64,000 bases of DNA from Trebonia sp963822615 (GCA_963822615.1 CAWGIM010000031.1:49492-113491); one strand, 5' to 3'. Shown: positions 23,189-31,982, counted from the stretch's first letter. A program made the numbers and translations. The notes: generated by a model not told the origin, from the letters alone.

Positions 23189-24031
23189 GTGCAGCACCTG
23201 ATCTCCCAGTACGGGTACCTCGCGGTGTTCGTGCTGATGCTGGCCGAGTCGGCCTGCATCCCCGTGCCGTCCGAGGTCATCATGATGTTCGGCGGGGCGC
23301 TGGCGGGCGGCGCGGTCGCGGGCGCCCACCCGGCGCTGGCCGGCATCGTCGCGGCCGGGGTGCTCGGCAACGTGGCGGGCAGCTACCTTGCCTGGGCGGT
23401 CGGCAAGTACGCCGGGCAGGCGGCGATCGGGCGCTGGGGGCGGCGGGTTGGCATCCGGGAGCACGAGATCGACCGGGCGGTCATCTGGTTCGAGCGCCAC
23501 GGCCCGGTCGCGGTGCTGGTCGGCCGGGTGATCCCGGTGATCCGCACGTTCATCTCGCTGCCGGCCGGCTTCGCCGAGATGCCGCCCGGCACCTTCGGCC
23601 TGTACACCACGCTCGGCGCCATCCCCTGGACGGCGGCCCTCGGCATCGCCGGCTACGCGCTCGGCGCCAACTGGGAGCACGTCGCCAACGACTTCCACGG
23701 TCCCACCTACGTCATCGCCGGCCTGCTGGTGGTGGCCCTGGTCGTTTGGCTGGTGCGCCGTCGCCGCAAGGCCGCGCAGGCGGCAGGCCAGCCCGCCGCG
23801 CAGGCGGCAGGCCCGCCCGCCCCCGGTTACCCCGCTCCGGCTTACCCGGCCGCCGGATACCCCGGTGGCGGCAACCCGGGGGCCGGGCCGTGGCAGCAGG
23901 AGAGGCAGTGGCAGCAGGACGGGCAGTGGCAGCAGGACCCGCAACGACAGCCGGGCCCGCAACGACAGCCGGACCCGCAACGACAGCCGGGTCAGCAGTG
24001 GCAGCAGGACCCGCACCTTACGGTCCGCTGA
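23189..24031 (+). CDS. DedA-family membrane protein with repetitive Q/P tail
   Basis: A 280-residue integral membrane protein of the DedA/SNARE-associated (VTT) family, thought to act as phospholipid flippases or in envelope homeostasis. The conserved ESACIPVPSEVIMMFGG segment lies near residue 22 and FERHGPVAVLVGRVIPVIRTFISLPAG near residue 110, with the essential Arg residues. The last 75 residues are a hydrophilic tail built from GYP, WQQD and PQRQP repeats, which is unusual for the family. The GTG at 23189 follows GGAAGGGG; starts further upstream run through non-membrane sequence. Confidence 0.88.
   Translation: MQHLISQYGYLAVFVLMLAESACIPVPSEVIMMFGGALAGGAVAGAHPALAGIVAAGVLGNVAGSYLAWAVGKYAGQAAIGRWGRRVGIREHEIDRAVIWFERHGPVAVLVGRVIPVIRTFISLPAGFAEMPPGTFGLYTTLGAIPWTAALGIAGYALGANWEHVANDFHGPTYVIAGLLVVALVVWLVRRRRKAAQAAGQPAAQAAGPPAPGYPAPAYPAAGYPGGGNPGAGPWQQERQWQQDGQWQQDPQRQPGPQRQPDPQRQPGQQWQQDPHLTVR
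23890..23991 (+). repeat. Two consecutive sets of 18-bp tandem repeats in dedA
   Basis: Units of 18 bp begin at 23890, 23908 and 23926 (GTGGCAGCAGGA core) and a second set at 23938, 23956 and 23974 (CCCGCAACGACAGCCGGG with one change). They encode the Gln-rich tail of the DedA protein. Confidence 0.9.
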
Positions 24032-24071
24032 CGGGTTGCCCGGATTCCCGTCCGGGCCTGACACAACGAAT

Positions 24072-24083
24072 TAGTGTGTGACT
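24072..24083 (+). promoter_or_regulatory. Leaderless -10 box of the response regulator
   Basis: TAGTGT (24072-24077) is followed by six bases and GTG at 24084. This supports 24084 over the in-frame GTG at 24078, which would sit at zero spacing. Confidence 0.5.
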
Positions 24084-24815
24084 GTGAGCAATACCGACAT
24101 CCCTGGGCGAATCGTCGTGGTTGATGATGACCCCACGGTCGCGGACGTGGTTGGCCGCTACCTGGTCCGCGACGGGCATACCGTCGAGTGCGTGAGCGAC
24201 GGTCAGGAGGCGCTGCGCCGTATCGCCGCGCAGCTGCCCGACCTGGTGGTGCTCGACCTGATGCTGCCGGGCATGGACGGGCTCGAGGTGTGCAGGCGGC
24301 TGCGCGAGCGCTGGCCGATCCCGGTCGTCATGCTGACCGCGCTGGGCGACGAGACCAACCGGCTGGCCGGATTCGAGTTCGGCGCCGACGACTACGTGAC
24401 CAAGCCGTTCAGCCCCCGGGAGCTGGCGATGCGAGTGAAATCGGTGCTGCGCCGGGCCCGCGGTACCGGGCTGCCGGGACCGGATGAGCTCGCCCGGCCC
24501 GGGGACAGCCCGGTTATCGGCGACGGCGACCTGGTGGTCGACACGGCCGCGCACGAGGTGCGGATCGGCGGCAGGCTGGTGCAGCTGACCGCGCGCGAGT
24601 ACGACCTGCTGGTCTTCCTGCTGCGGAACCCGCGCCAGGCGTTCACCAGGGAGCAGCTGCTTAACGAGGTCTGGGGCTGGACGTTCGGCGACACCTCGAC
24701 CGTCACCGTGCACGTCAGGCGGCTGCGGGAGAAGCTGGAGGACGATCCGACGCTGCCCCGGCGCATCGTCACCGTGTGGAGCGTGGGCTACCGCTACGAG
24801 CCGGGGACGACATGA
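24084..24815 (+). CDS. OmpR/PhoB-family response regulator
   Basis: A 243-residue two-component regulator. The receiver domain has the acidic pocket VVDDDP, the phospho-acceptor Asp in VVLDLMLPGMDG (about residue 54), Thr in MLTALG and Lys in VTKPFSP. The C-terminal winged helix (from about residue 150) has the OmpR signature LTAREYDLLVFLLRNPRQAFTREQLL and the recognition helix TVTVHVRRLREKLE. Its stop overlaps the start of the sensor kinase in an ATGA junction. The signal and target genes are unknown; the following DUF2064 gene is probably separate. Confidence 0.95.
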   Translation: MSNTDIPGRIVVVDDDPTVADVVGRYLVRDGHTVECVSDGQEALRRIAAQLPDLVVLDLMLPGMDGLEVCRRLRERWPIPVVMLTALGDETNRLAGFEFGADDYVTKPFSPRELAMRVKSVLRRARGTGLPGPDELARPGDSPVIGDGDLVVDTAAHEVRIGGRLVQLTAREYDLLVFLLRNPRQAFTREQLLNEVWGWTFGDTSTVTVHVRRLREKLEDDPTLPRRIVTVWSVGYRYEPGTT

Positions 24816-26083
24816 CCGGCTCCCTGGCGGACATCATGTCGGGCGTCGGGTCGGCCGACCTCGCCCACGTCACCGAGTGGATCGTGGGCGCCGCCATGCT
24901 GGCAACGGCGGGCGGGGTGGTGGCGCAGCGGCAGCTAGCCCGGCGGTCCATCGGGCTCCAGATCTCGCTGGTGGCGCTGGTCACCATAGTCACCGTCATC
25001 GCCGGGGTCGGCGTGATCTCGCTGTGCATGCTCCAGGTCGGCGACCGCAAGATCATGCTGGAGCTGATGGGCATCGCCGGCCTCGCCGGGCTGGCGGTCG
25101 CGCTGGTCATCGGCCGGTCGGTCACCCGGGCCACCAGGCGGCTGCTGCGGGCGGTGCGGGAAGTCGGCGACAGCGGCATCTACACGCCGCCGACGATCGC
25201 CCTGCCCGCCGAGTTCGGCGAGCTCTCGTCCGGGCTGTCGGAGACCCACGACCGGCTGGGCCGGGCCCGGGCCAGGGAGCAGGCGCTCGAGGCGAGCCGC
25301 CGCGAGCTGGTCGCCTGGGTGAGCCACGACCTGCGGACGCCGCTGGCCGGGCTGCGGGCGATGGCCGAGGCGCTTGAGGACCAGGTGGTGGTCGACCCGC
25401 GCGAGGTGAGCCGCTACCACTCGCAGATCCGGGCGGAGACCGACCGGCTGGCGAAGATGATCGACGACCTGTTCCAGCTGTCTAAGATTCACGCGGGCGC
25501 GCTCCGCCTGGCGCCGCGGCTGGCAGGCCTGGAAGACGTGGTGGCCGACGTGGCCGCGAGCGCCGAGCCGGTCGCCCGGGCCAAGGGCGTCAGGCTGACG
25601 GCCGCGGCCGCACCGGGCATGGCGGTGCTGGTCGACCCGGCCGAGTTCGGCCGGGCGGTCAGGAACCTGGTCAGCAACGCGATCAGGCACACTACGCCGG
25701 GTGGCGCGGTCCAGTTGCTTGGCGAGATCCGCAACGGGGTCGCCTGCGTGTCGGTGTCCGATCAGTGCGGCGGTATACCGCCGGCCGACCTGCCCCGGGT
25801 GTTCGACGTGGCGTTCCGCGGCGAGAGCGCGCGCACCCCGGACCCGTCTGGCGGGGCCGGGCTGGGGCTGTCCATCGCCCGCGGCATCGTCGAGGCGCAC
25901 TCCGGCGAGATCAGCGTGCGCAACACCGGGCCCGGCTGCCAGTTCATGATCAGCCTGCCGCTGGCCCGGCCCGCCCCGCGGGCGGTATCCAGGCCGGCCA
26001 TGTCCGGCCCGCTGCCGGTGGCCGGGCAGTCAGCGGGGCGTCATACTTCCGTAAGGCCCAAAACCGGGGCAAAACACCACTGA
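24812..26083 (+). CDS. Sensor histidine kinase
   Basis: A 423-residue membrane kinase paired with the upstream response regulator. One short hydrophobic segment lies at about residues 18-35, and two more at 47-67 and 77-92, followed by a HAMP-like linker. The HisKA motif LVAWVSHDLRTPLAGLRAMAEAL is near residue 170. The HATPase domain shows the N-box NLVSNAIRHTTPGG, the G1 region VFDVAFRG and GGAGLGLSIARGIVEAHSG. The extracytoplasmic sensing part is very small, so the stimulus may be sensed in the membrane. The ATG overlaps the regulator's stop codon. Confidence 0.93.
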   Translation: MTGSLADIMSGVGSADLAHVTEWIVGAAMLATAGGVVAQRQLARRSIGLQISLVALVTIVTVIAGVGVISLCMLQVGDRKIMLELMGIAGLAGLAVALVIGRSVTRATRRLLRAVREVGDSGIYTPPTIALPAEFGELSSGLSETHDRLGRARAREQALEASRRELVAWVSHDLRTPLAGLRAMAEALEDQVVVDPREVSRYHSQIRAETDRLAKMIDDLFQLSKIHAGALRLAPRLAGLEDVVADVAASAEPVARAKGVRLTAAAAPGMAVLVDPAEFGRAVRNLVSNAIRHTTPGGAVQLLGEIRNGVACVSVSDQCGGIPPADLPRVFDVAFRGESARTPDPSGGAGLGLSIARGIVEAHSGEISVRNTGPGCQFMISLPLARPAPRAVSRPAMSGPLPVAGQSAGRHTSVRPKTGAKHH

Positions 26084-26088
26084 ATCGC

Positions 26089-26101
26089 TAACGTCGGCTC
26101 T
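26089..26101 (+). promoter_or_regulatory. Leaderless -10 box of the DUF2064 gene
   Basis: TAACGT (26089-26094) is followed by seven bases and the ATG at 26102. Confidence 0.55.
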
Positions 26102-26755
26102 ATGCAGACCCGATTCAGCATGATGTCCCCGTGGCTGGCCGGTGGCGCCGACGGCGTCCTCCCGGTGCAGGTGATCGCGCTGGCCCCGGCGGCCGGGCCG
26201 GCTGGCCAGGCGGCCCTGCGGGAGACGCTGAGCGCCGTGCTCGCCGCCCCGGTGGCGCGCCGGGTGCTCGCCTCGGTCCCGGTGTCCGTTTTCGATACGG
26301 CGACCTCGCTCGTCGCGGCCGGCCCGGGCGGTACCGACTGGGGCCGGGCCGGCTTCGACTTGATCGGGCAGCGGACGGGCGACCTGGGGGAGCGGATGGC
26401 GGGGGCGCTGGCCGACGCCTACGCGGTGGCGCCGCTGCCGATGCTGCTGCTCCGCGCGGACACGCTGGCGGTTACCCCGGGCATGCTGGCCGAGGCGGCC
26501 AGGTCGCTGCTGTCGGGTGAGGCCGACGCGGCCTTCGGCCCGGCCGCGGACGGCGGGTTCTGGCTGGTCGGGCTGCACCGCCCGGACCGCTCGCTGCTGG
26601 CCGGCCTGCCGCCGGACGGGGCGGGCCAGCGGCCGGTGCCGGCCGGGCGGGTCCTGCTCGACCGGCTGGCCGGGTCGGGGCTGCGGGTCGCGCTGGCGCC
26701 GCGGCTGGAGTCGGGTCCGGGGGCAGCGGTCCCGTTCAGCGCGCTGCCGAGCTGA
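26102..26755 (+). CDS. DUF2064 (CofC-like) glycosyltransferase-fold protein
   Basis: A 217-residue protein of the DUF2064 family, a GT-A nucleotidyl/glycosyl transferase fold related to CofC. Recognisable segments are QRTGDLGERMAGALADAY, LLLRADTLAVTPGMLAEA (the usual Asp-x-Pro here reads ADTLAVTP) and AAFGPAADGGFWLVGL. Family members near radical SAM/selenoprotein genes are called transferase 1, but their reaction is not established. Here it follows a two-component system and no obvious glycolipid gene is adjacent. It converges with an L,D-transpeptidase gene. Confidence 0.82.
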   Translation: MQTRFSMMSPWLAGGADGVLPVQVIALAPAAGPAGQAALRETLSAVLAAPVARRVLASVPVSVFDTATSLVAAGPGGTDWGRAGFDLIGQRTGDLGERMAGALADAYAVAPLPMLLLRADTLAVTPGMLAEAARSLLSGEADAAFGPAADGGFWLVGLHRPDRSLLAGLPPDGAGQRPVPAGRVLLDRLAGSGLRVALAPRLESGPGAAVPFSALPS

Positions 26756-26784
26756 CCAGCCCGGCCTCAGGCCGGCGGCGGCGC

Positions 26785-26805
26785 CGGTACTAGGCGCCAG
26801 TACCG
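26785..26805. terminator. Hairpin between convergent genes
   Basis: CGGTACT-AGGCGCC-AGTACCG has a perfect 7-bp stem and 7-base loop. It lies between the stops of the DUF2064 and L,D-transpeptidase genes, so it could serve as a bidirectional terminator of the U-less type common in actinobacteria. Confidence 0.6.
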
Positions 26806-26807
26806 CC

Positions 26808-28100
26808 TCAGGCGACCGGCCCGGTCACGGTGACCAGGGTGCCGTAGGTCAGGTAGTTCCAGATGAACTTGGCCTGCGGCAGCGGCAGCTCGACGCAGCC
26901 GAGGCTCTGGTAGTAGCCGTAGCCGGGCCGCTCGAAGTAGTGCACCGCGTCCCCCCCGTTGAAGTAAGAGATCCAGTACACCGGGTCCGCGTACTTCGAC
27001 CCGTCCGGGTTGGTGCCCTTCATGATCTGGAACTGCAGCCGCTCGTAGACCGGGAAGGTCCCGTCCGCGGTGTTGGCGGCCGGGATCCCGGTGTTGGCGG
27101 GGGTGTTGAGGATGACCTTGCCGTTGTGCCACACCTTCAGCGTCTCGTGCGGTGAGTTCTGTGACGCGAGCGCATAGGTGTAGCCGTGCGGGTTGACCTG
27201 GCCAGCCGCGGCCGCGGTCAGCAGGTGGGCCCAGACCTGCGGTCCGGCCACGCCGTCCATGGTCAGGCCCTGGTCGTTCTGGAAGGCCCGGACCGCGCCG
27301 TCGACCAGCTTGTTGTCCTTGCCCGTCTTCCACTGGCTGGTCAGCGAGCTGGGGTAGCCGGGCTGGAAGGCGAACGTGCCGGCTGGCCCGTAGGCGTCCG
27401 CGAGCGCCTGGTTGGCGCTCAGCCTGGCCGTCGCCGCGGTCGCGGCGGCCGCCTCGGTGCCCGCCGCGGGCGCGCCCGCGGGAATGCCGGTGCTGGCCGG
27501 CGTCCCGCTCGGGGACCAGGTCAGCGGCAGGTAGCCGAGCCGGGCCAGCAGCACCTGGAGACCCAGCGTGGAGTAGGTGCCGGTGGTGTAGCTGACGGTG
27601 GCCGCCCGGCCGAGGGTGCCCGCGGCGGGCGCGGCGGCGGCCATGCCGTCTGCACCGCCGGGGACCGTCACGGTGACCTTGGTGTTCGGCTGGAAGCCGG
27701 CCGCGGGGGTGAACGTAGCCGTCGCGCCGCTAACCTGCCAGCTACCCGCGATCTTGGGGGTGATGGCTGGCAGCGGGCTGGCCGGCGAGAGCGCGGAGGA
27801 GAACTTCAGGGTGACCGGGGCGCCGCCGTTGGCGTGCCGCGTGCCGCCGGCCGGCGAGACCGAGAGCAGCCGCAGCGGGCCCACCGGGGCGGCCGGCCTG
27901 GCCGAGCCGGCCGGCTGCTCGTTGCCGGTGTTGACCAGCTTCTGCTGGGCTGAGCCGGAGCCCTGGGCGGAGCTGGCGGCAAAGGCGCAGCCGGCCACGA
28001 TGACGGCCGCCGCGGCCGCCGCGGTGGCCGTGATCAGCCGGTGCCTGAGCAGCGTGGCGCCAGCCCGGCGAACACCGCCGGCCCTCCCCAAGAACGACAC
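26808..28100 (-). CDS. L,D-transpeptidase with peptidoglycan-binding domain (lipoprotein)
   Basis: A 430-residue exported protein of the YkuD family, making 3-3 peptidoglycan cross-links. The N-terminus has a membrane segment ending in the lipobox-like VIVAGC. An Ig-like region spans about residues 70-170, a peptidoglycan-binding segment follows (KLVDGAVRAFQNDQGLTMDGVAGPQVWAHLL), and the YkuD domain ends with YYQSLGCVELP, whose Cys (about residue 401) is catalytic. The usual SHGC motif reads SLGC here, so the His is replaced; an earlier VHYFER His remains. A GTG start is used behind GAGGAG. A second Ldt is encoded 700 bp away. Confidence 0.9.
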   Translation of the reverse strand: MSFLGRAGGVRRAGATLLRHRLITATAAAAAAVIVAGCAFAASSAQGSGSAQQKLVNTGNEQPAGSARPAAPVGPLRLLSVSPAGGTRHANGGAPVTLKFSSALSPASPLPAITPKIAGSWQVSGATATFTPAAGFQPNTKVTVTVPGGADGMAAAAPAAGTLGRAATVSYTTGTYSTLGLQVLLARLGYLPLTWSPSGTPASTGIPAGAPAAGTEAAAATAATARLSANQALADAYGPAGTFAFQPGYPSSLTSQWKTGKDNKLVDGAVRAFQNDQGLTMDGVAGPQVWAHLLTAAAAGQVNPHGYTYALASQNSPHETLKVWHNGKVILNTPANTGIPAANTADGTFPVYERLQFQIMKGTNPDGSKYADPVYWISYFNGGDAVHYFERPGYGYYQSLGCVELPLPQAKFIWNYLTYGTLVTVTGPVA

Positions 28101-28514
28101 AGCGCGGTCTCCTCAACGGTTATTCAGGACGCCAAATGACGGTGCAAACGGGCCGGCCAGCGTGGGTGAACGCCGGTAAACGTCAGGCTTGCGCCGGGCA
28201 CGGCGCAAGCGGCGGCAGCCGGGAAAAAGCTTAGGGTCAATATCTATCAAATCCGGAAACTTCACGTCACTGCTCTCGTCTATCCCATAGGTACCGAATA
28301 GGTAGACGTTCGCCGCCCGCGGAAGGTTGCGCCCGCTGGCCGTCCGGCGGCCGTCCGGCGGGCGGCTGGCGGGCGGCTGGCACTGTTCTGGCTGGCTGAC
28401 TCACTGGCCGTGAGCGATCGGACAACTTTCGCTATCTACTCGATAACTGTTGCGTAACGGAGTTACGCTGGCCTCTGCGCTACTACATGGAGCGATGGAG
28501 CGGAGGAAGCCAGC
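28101..28514. promoter_or_regulatory. Divergent regulatory region with direct repeats and dyad
   Basis: About 410 non-coding bases between an L,D-transpeptidase gene and a small membrane-protein gene. Two ATAGGTA direct repeats (28287-28293, 28298-28304) are one helical turn apart. GCGTAAC-GGA-GTTACGC (28452-28468) is a perfect dyad 46 bases before the small gene. The stretch is AT-rich for this genome. Confidence 0.55.
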
Positions 28515-28721
28515 GTGACGCTGATCGAGGGCGGCTTCGGCAACCGGACGAGCACTGTTAAGCGGCGCTCGAGACGGCGCCGTACCGCGCGCGCCGCGGC
28601 CCCGCTGCTCATCCCGCTCGCCCTGGCGCTTACGCTCGGCGTGATCCTCGCCGTCTCCGCTGGTGCGCCGACGTCGCACGTGACCCAGCAGTCCACGACG
28701 GCGAACAACTCGCATCCTTAG
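28515..28721 (+). CDS. Small single-pass membrane protein
   Basis: A 68-residue peptide: a basic N-terminal region (VKRRSRRRRTARAAA), one membrane helix (PLLIPLALALTLGVILAVSAG, about residues 30-50) and a short Thr/Ser tail, so N-in and C-out. The GTG is preceded by GGAGGAAG at a good distance, which supports it as a real gene. It sits alone between two L,D-transpeptidase genes that are both on the other strand, with a dyad in its promoter region. I do not know its family; a small regulator or partner of envelope enzymes is a guess. Confidence 0.65.
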   Translation: MTLIEGGFGNRTSTVKRRSRRRRTARAAAPLLIPLALALTLGVILAVSAGAPTSHVTQQSTTANNSHP

Positions 28722-28810
28722 CCAGCCGCACCCGTTCCGTATCGCCGGTTTCAACCCGGTTATCCCGAACGGGGGCGGGGCTACCACCGCCGGCCGCGGT
28801 GACCGCCGGG

Positions 28811-30139
28811 CTAGGCGGCGGCGTAGTTGCCGGGCACCGAGGTGGCCAGCGGCGCGGTCGCGCTGTCGGCGGGCAGCGTAGCCGGGCTGACCAGCGAGCT
28901 GCCGTCCGGGCCGGCCTCGACCGCCAGGTGGGTGGCGCTGCCCGCCAGGTACTGCGGCCAGGACAGGAACCACTCGGTCCAGCCGTTGTCCCAGTTACCT
29001 GCCTTGGGGCTGTTGCTGATGGTGATGGGATCACCCGGGATCGCCAGGTCGTAGTAGACCTTGGCGTCCTCGGGGGCCAGGTTCACGCAGCCGTGGCTGA
29101 CGTTGCTGGTTCCCTGGTCGACCACCGACCACGGGGCCGAGTGGTAGTAGTCGCCGCTGAAGGTGAACCGGACCGCGTAGTTGACCAGCTCGTTGTAGTA
29201 GCTGGCGGTGCCCTTGGTGCCGCCGATCATGCGGACCGGGTTGCCCTTCTCCACGCTGAGGTAGGTGCCGTCCGGGGTGGGCAGGGTGGTGCGGCCGGTG
29301 GAGATGGGCCAGGTGTAGGTCAGCTTGCCGCCGATGTAGACCCGGGTCTGGTGCGCGCTGGTATCCGCCACCGCGATGACCGACTGGCCGATGGTGAACG
29401 TCTGCGCCAGGTCGTGCACCCCGTACACGCCCGGGGCGCCCTCGACCCCGTCCAGGTGGCTGGAGAGGCTGACCGTGGTATCGGCCGGCCAGTAGTCGCG
29501 CGGCCGGAAGTCGAGCTGCTCGCTGCCGTCCCAGTACCAGGCGCCGGTCACCGGCTTGGAGGTGGTCAGGGTGAGCGCCCGCTCGACCGCGGCCTTGTTG
29601 CTGATCGGGTGATCGAAGGTGAGCATGATCGGCATGCCCACCCCGTAGCTGGCGCCCGCACCCTCGAAGATCTCGGTGTGGAAGGCGGTGGCGGGCGTCA
29701 GCGTGCTGAACGAGCTGGTCGCGGTGGCGGGCCGGCCGGAGCCGTCGGTCCCGCTGGCGGTTACCGTGAACGACTGCCCGGTGGGCAGCGCGTAGCTGCT
29801 GTGCCAGCTGGTGCCGCCCGCGCTCAGGGTGCCGGTAACCGGGCTGGCGGCCGAGGTCTTGACCGTCACCCGGCTGATCTTGCTGCCGCTGGCGGCGGTC
29901 ACCGTGATGCCGTCCGACGGGGCCGCGTCCTTGCCTGCGGCCGGCGTGATGGCGAAGTACCGGCTGGCGGCCGGGGCCCCGGCGGCCGGCGAGCCGGCTG
30001 CCGCCGACGAGCCGGAGACCGCGGTCGGGTTGAGCTTGCTGGCGGCCGGGGCGCTGCCCTGGCAGGCGGTGGCCAGCAGGGCCGCGGCAGCGGTGAGGGC
30101 GACGGCGGCGAGGCGCGCCACGCGGGGGCTGCCGTGCAC
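28811..30139 (-). CDS. L,D-transpeptidase (LdtMt2-like lipoprotein)
   Basis: A 442-residue lipoprotein transpeptidase. The signal peptide ends in the lipobox LLATAC (Cys about residue 26). Two Ig-like segments (about 85-150 and 160-250) precede a YkuD catalytic domain with STGRTTLPTPDGTY, HSAPW and the catalytic SHGCVNL (Cys about residue 350). A C-terminal extension with WTEWFLSWPQYL follows, as in mycobacterial LdtMt2-type enzymes. It forms 3-3 cross-links in peptidoglycan and is a carbapenem target in relatives. The GTG start follows GGAGG. The lnt gene lies just upstream on the same strand (52 bases), so the two may be co-transcribed. Confidence 0.93.
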   Translation of the reverse strand: MHGSPRVARLAAVALTAAAALLATACQGSAPAASKLNPTAVSGSSAAAGSPAAGAPAASRYFAITPAAGKDAAPSDGITVTAASGSKISRVTVKTSAASPVTGTLSAGGTSWHSSYALPTGQSFTVTASGTDGSGRPATATSSFSTLTPATAFHTEIFEGAGASYGVGMPIMLTFDHPISNKAAVERALTLTTSKPVTGAWYWDGSEQLDFRPRDYWPADTTVSLSSHLDGVEGAPGVYGVHDLAQTFTIGQSVIAVADTSAHQTRVYIGGKLTYTWPISTGRTTLPTPDGTYLSVEKGNPVRMIGGTKGTASYYNELVNYAVRFTFSGDYYHSAPWSVVDQGTSNVSHGCVNLAPEDAKVYYDLAIPGDPITISNSPKAGNWDNGWTEWFLSWPQYLAGSATHLAVEAGPDGSSLVSPATLPADSATAPLATSVPGNYAAA

Positions 30140-30191
30140 GGTGTGGCCTCCGATCGCCGGTTTGCCGGGCGGTGCCGGTGCCCGGAAACGC

Positions 30192-31901
30192 CTAGCTTAT
30201 CCGCCGCCCGGCCGCCCGGCGGCGCGCGGCGGCGGCCCGGGCCAGCGCGAGGGCGGTCGCCAGGGCGGTCAGCGCGACGATCGCCCACTCGGGCCAGGCG
30301 CCGGCCCGCAGCGCCGGCGTGCTGCCGGTGAGCAGCGGGACCGCTGCCTCCAGCTCGGCCTGCTGCCAGATGCCGCTGCTGGTGATCACCCGTCCGCCGG
30401 GGGCGATGATCGCGCTGTAGCCGGTGGTGGACGCGACCACCACCGCGCGGTCGAACTCGACCGCGCGGATCCGGGCCATCGCCAGCTGCTGGCCGCTCTC
30501 CCCGGTCTGCCCGTCCCGCTCGTAGGTGGCGTCGTTGCTCTGCACCGACAGCACGCTCGCCCCGGCCGCGACCTCCGAGCGGACCAGGTCGTCGAACGCG
30601 ACCTCGTAGCAGATGACGTCACCCAGCCGGATCTGGCCGACCCGGAACACCACCGTCTGGTGCCCGGGCACGAAGTCCTCCGGCTGCAGCTGCGTGAGCG
30701 AGGTGATCTTGCTGATCAGGCTGCGGAACGGGATGTACTCGCCGAACGGCACCAGTTGCCGCTTCAGGTAGCTCTCGGTTGGCCCCTGGCCCGGCAGCCA
30801 GAGCACGCCCGCGTTGCGCAGCGGGCCCTGCAGCACGGCGCCGACCAGGATCGGGCGGCCGATGGCGCTGGCGGCGCCGGCGATCTCCTGGTAAACCGGC
30901 GGGTACCTGGTGGGGTCGATGCTGGTGGAGTTCTCCGGCCAGATGACCAGGTCCGGCCGCGGCGCGGTGCCGGCCGCCACCTTCCCGGCCAGTTTTTCCG
31001 TCGCCGTCGCGTGGTTCAGGGTGACCGTCTGGTCGTCCACCTGTGCCTGGACCGACCGCGCGCGCGGCACGTTGCCCTGGATGGCGGCGATCTCGGCCGT
31101 CCTGGCGCCGGCCGGGACCGGGTCAAGCGGCAGCGCGGCGGGCAGGCAGGCGGCGCCCGCGGTAGCCGCGAACACCGCCGCCGCGATGACCGTGCGCCGC
31201 CGTCGCGCCGCGGGTTCCCCGGTCAGCGCGGCCAGCAGCGCCCAGCCGAGGGTGGTGCCGCACAGGGCCACCGCGAGGGACAGCAGCGGCGCGCCGCCGA
31301 TGGCCGCCCAGCCCTGGGTCGGCAGCCCCGCCTGGCTCATCGCCAGGCGGCCCCACGGGAAGCCGCCCCACGGCCAGCGGTCACGGAAGGCCTCGGCGGC
31401 GACCCACCAGCCGGCCACCGCGGGCGGCCACCAGCGCAGGGTGAGCAGCAGCCGCTGGGCGACCGCGAATACCGCGAAGATAAGCGCCGAGGCGATCGCG
31501 AGCGCCACCCAGGCGAACCAGGCGAAGTCCACCAGCCAGGTAAGCAGCAGGAAGAAGAAGCCGAGGCCGAAGACGAGGCCGGCCGTGAACGCGCCCCGCA
31601 GCGAGCGCCCCCACAGGATGAGGACTAGCAGCGCCGGGCTGACCACCGCCAGCGGCCACACCCCGATCGGCGGGAACGCGCAGGCCAGCAGCAGTCCGCT
31701 GGCCAGCGCGGCGGGCAGCGCCAGCCGTAGCGGCAGCAGCGGCGGCGGCCCGGACAGCGCCGACCGGGCCGGCCGCGTCCCGGCGGGCACGGCGGCGCGG
31801 GCGCCCGCCTCGCCGGCGCGGGCCCCGCCCTGCCGGTGCCGCGTGCCGGTGCCGCCCGCGTCGGTGCCGCCCGGCTCGGCGTCCGGCTGTCCGGTGATCA
31901 C
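30192..31901 (-). CDS. lnt: Apolipoprotein N-acyltransferase
   Basis: Lnt adds the third acyl chain to the N-terminal Cys of lipoproteins. The 569-residue protein has about six membrane segments in the first 230 residues and a nitrilase-like extracytoplasmic domain. The catalytic triad is visible as Glu in VIWPENST (about 321), Lys in YLKRQLVPFGEY (about 375) and Cys in GDVICYEVAF (about 431). A final membrane segment and basic tail close the protein. The N-terminal 45 residues are a hydrophilic extension. The GTG start lies six bases behind TACCCT. An L,D-transpeptidase lipoprotein gene follows. Confidence 0.93.
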   Translation of the reverse strand: MITGQPDAEPGGTDAGGTGTRHRQGGARAGEAGARAAVPAGTRPARSALSGPPPLLPLRLALPAALASGLLLACAFPPIGVWPLAVVSPALLVLILWGRSLRGAFTAGLVFGLGFFFLLLTWLVDFAWFAWVALAIASALIFAVFAVAQRLLLTLRWWPPAVAGWWVAAEAFRDRWPWGGFPWGRLAMSQAGLPTQGWAAIGGAPLLSLAVALCGTTLGWALLAALTGEPAARRRRTVIAAAVFAATAGAACLPAALPLDPVPAGARTAEIAAIQGNVPRARSVQAQVDDQTVTLNHATATEKLAGKVAAGTAPRPDLVIWPENSTSIDPTRYPPVYQEIAGAASAIGRPILVGAVLQGPLRNAGVLWLPGQGPTESYLKRQLVPFGEYIPFRSLISKITSLTQLQPEDFVPGHQTVVFRVGQIRLGDVICYEVAFDDLVRSEVAAGASVLSVQSNDATYERDGQTGESGQQLAMARIRAVEFDRAVVVASTTGYSAIIAPGGRVITSSGIWQQAELEAAVPLLTGSTPALRAGAWPEWAIVALTALATALALARAAAARRRAAGRRIS

Positions 31902-31913
31902 CTAGGCAGGGTA
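31902..31913 (-). promoter_or_regulatory. Leaderless -10 box of lnt
   Basis: On the minus strand TACCCT (31913-31908) is followed by six bases and the GTG at 31901. Confidence 0.5.
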
Positions 31914-31982
31914 GTCCGCCACCGGGGCCAGCGCGAAGCGGGCAACTTAGCTATTTAACGTGAACATGGCAATCCGCTGCGT

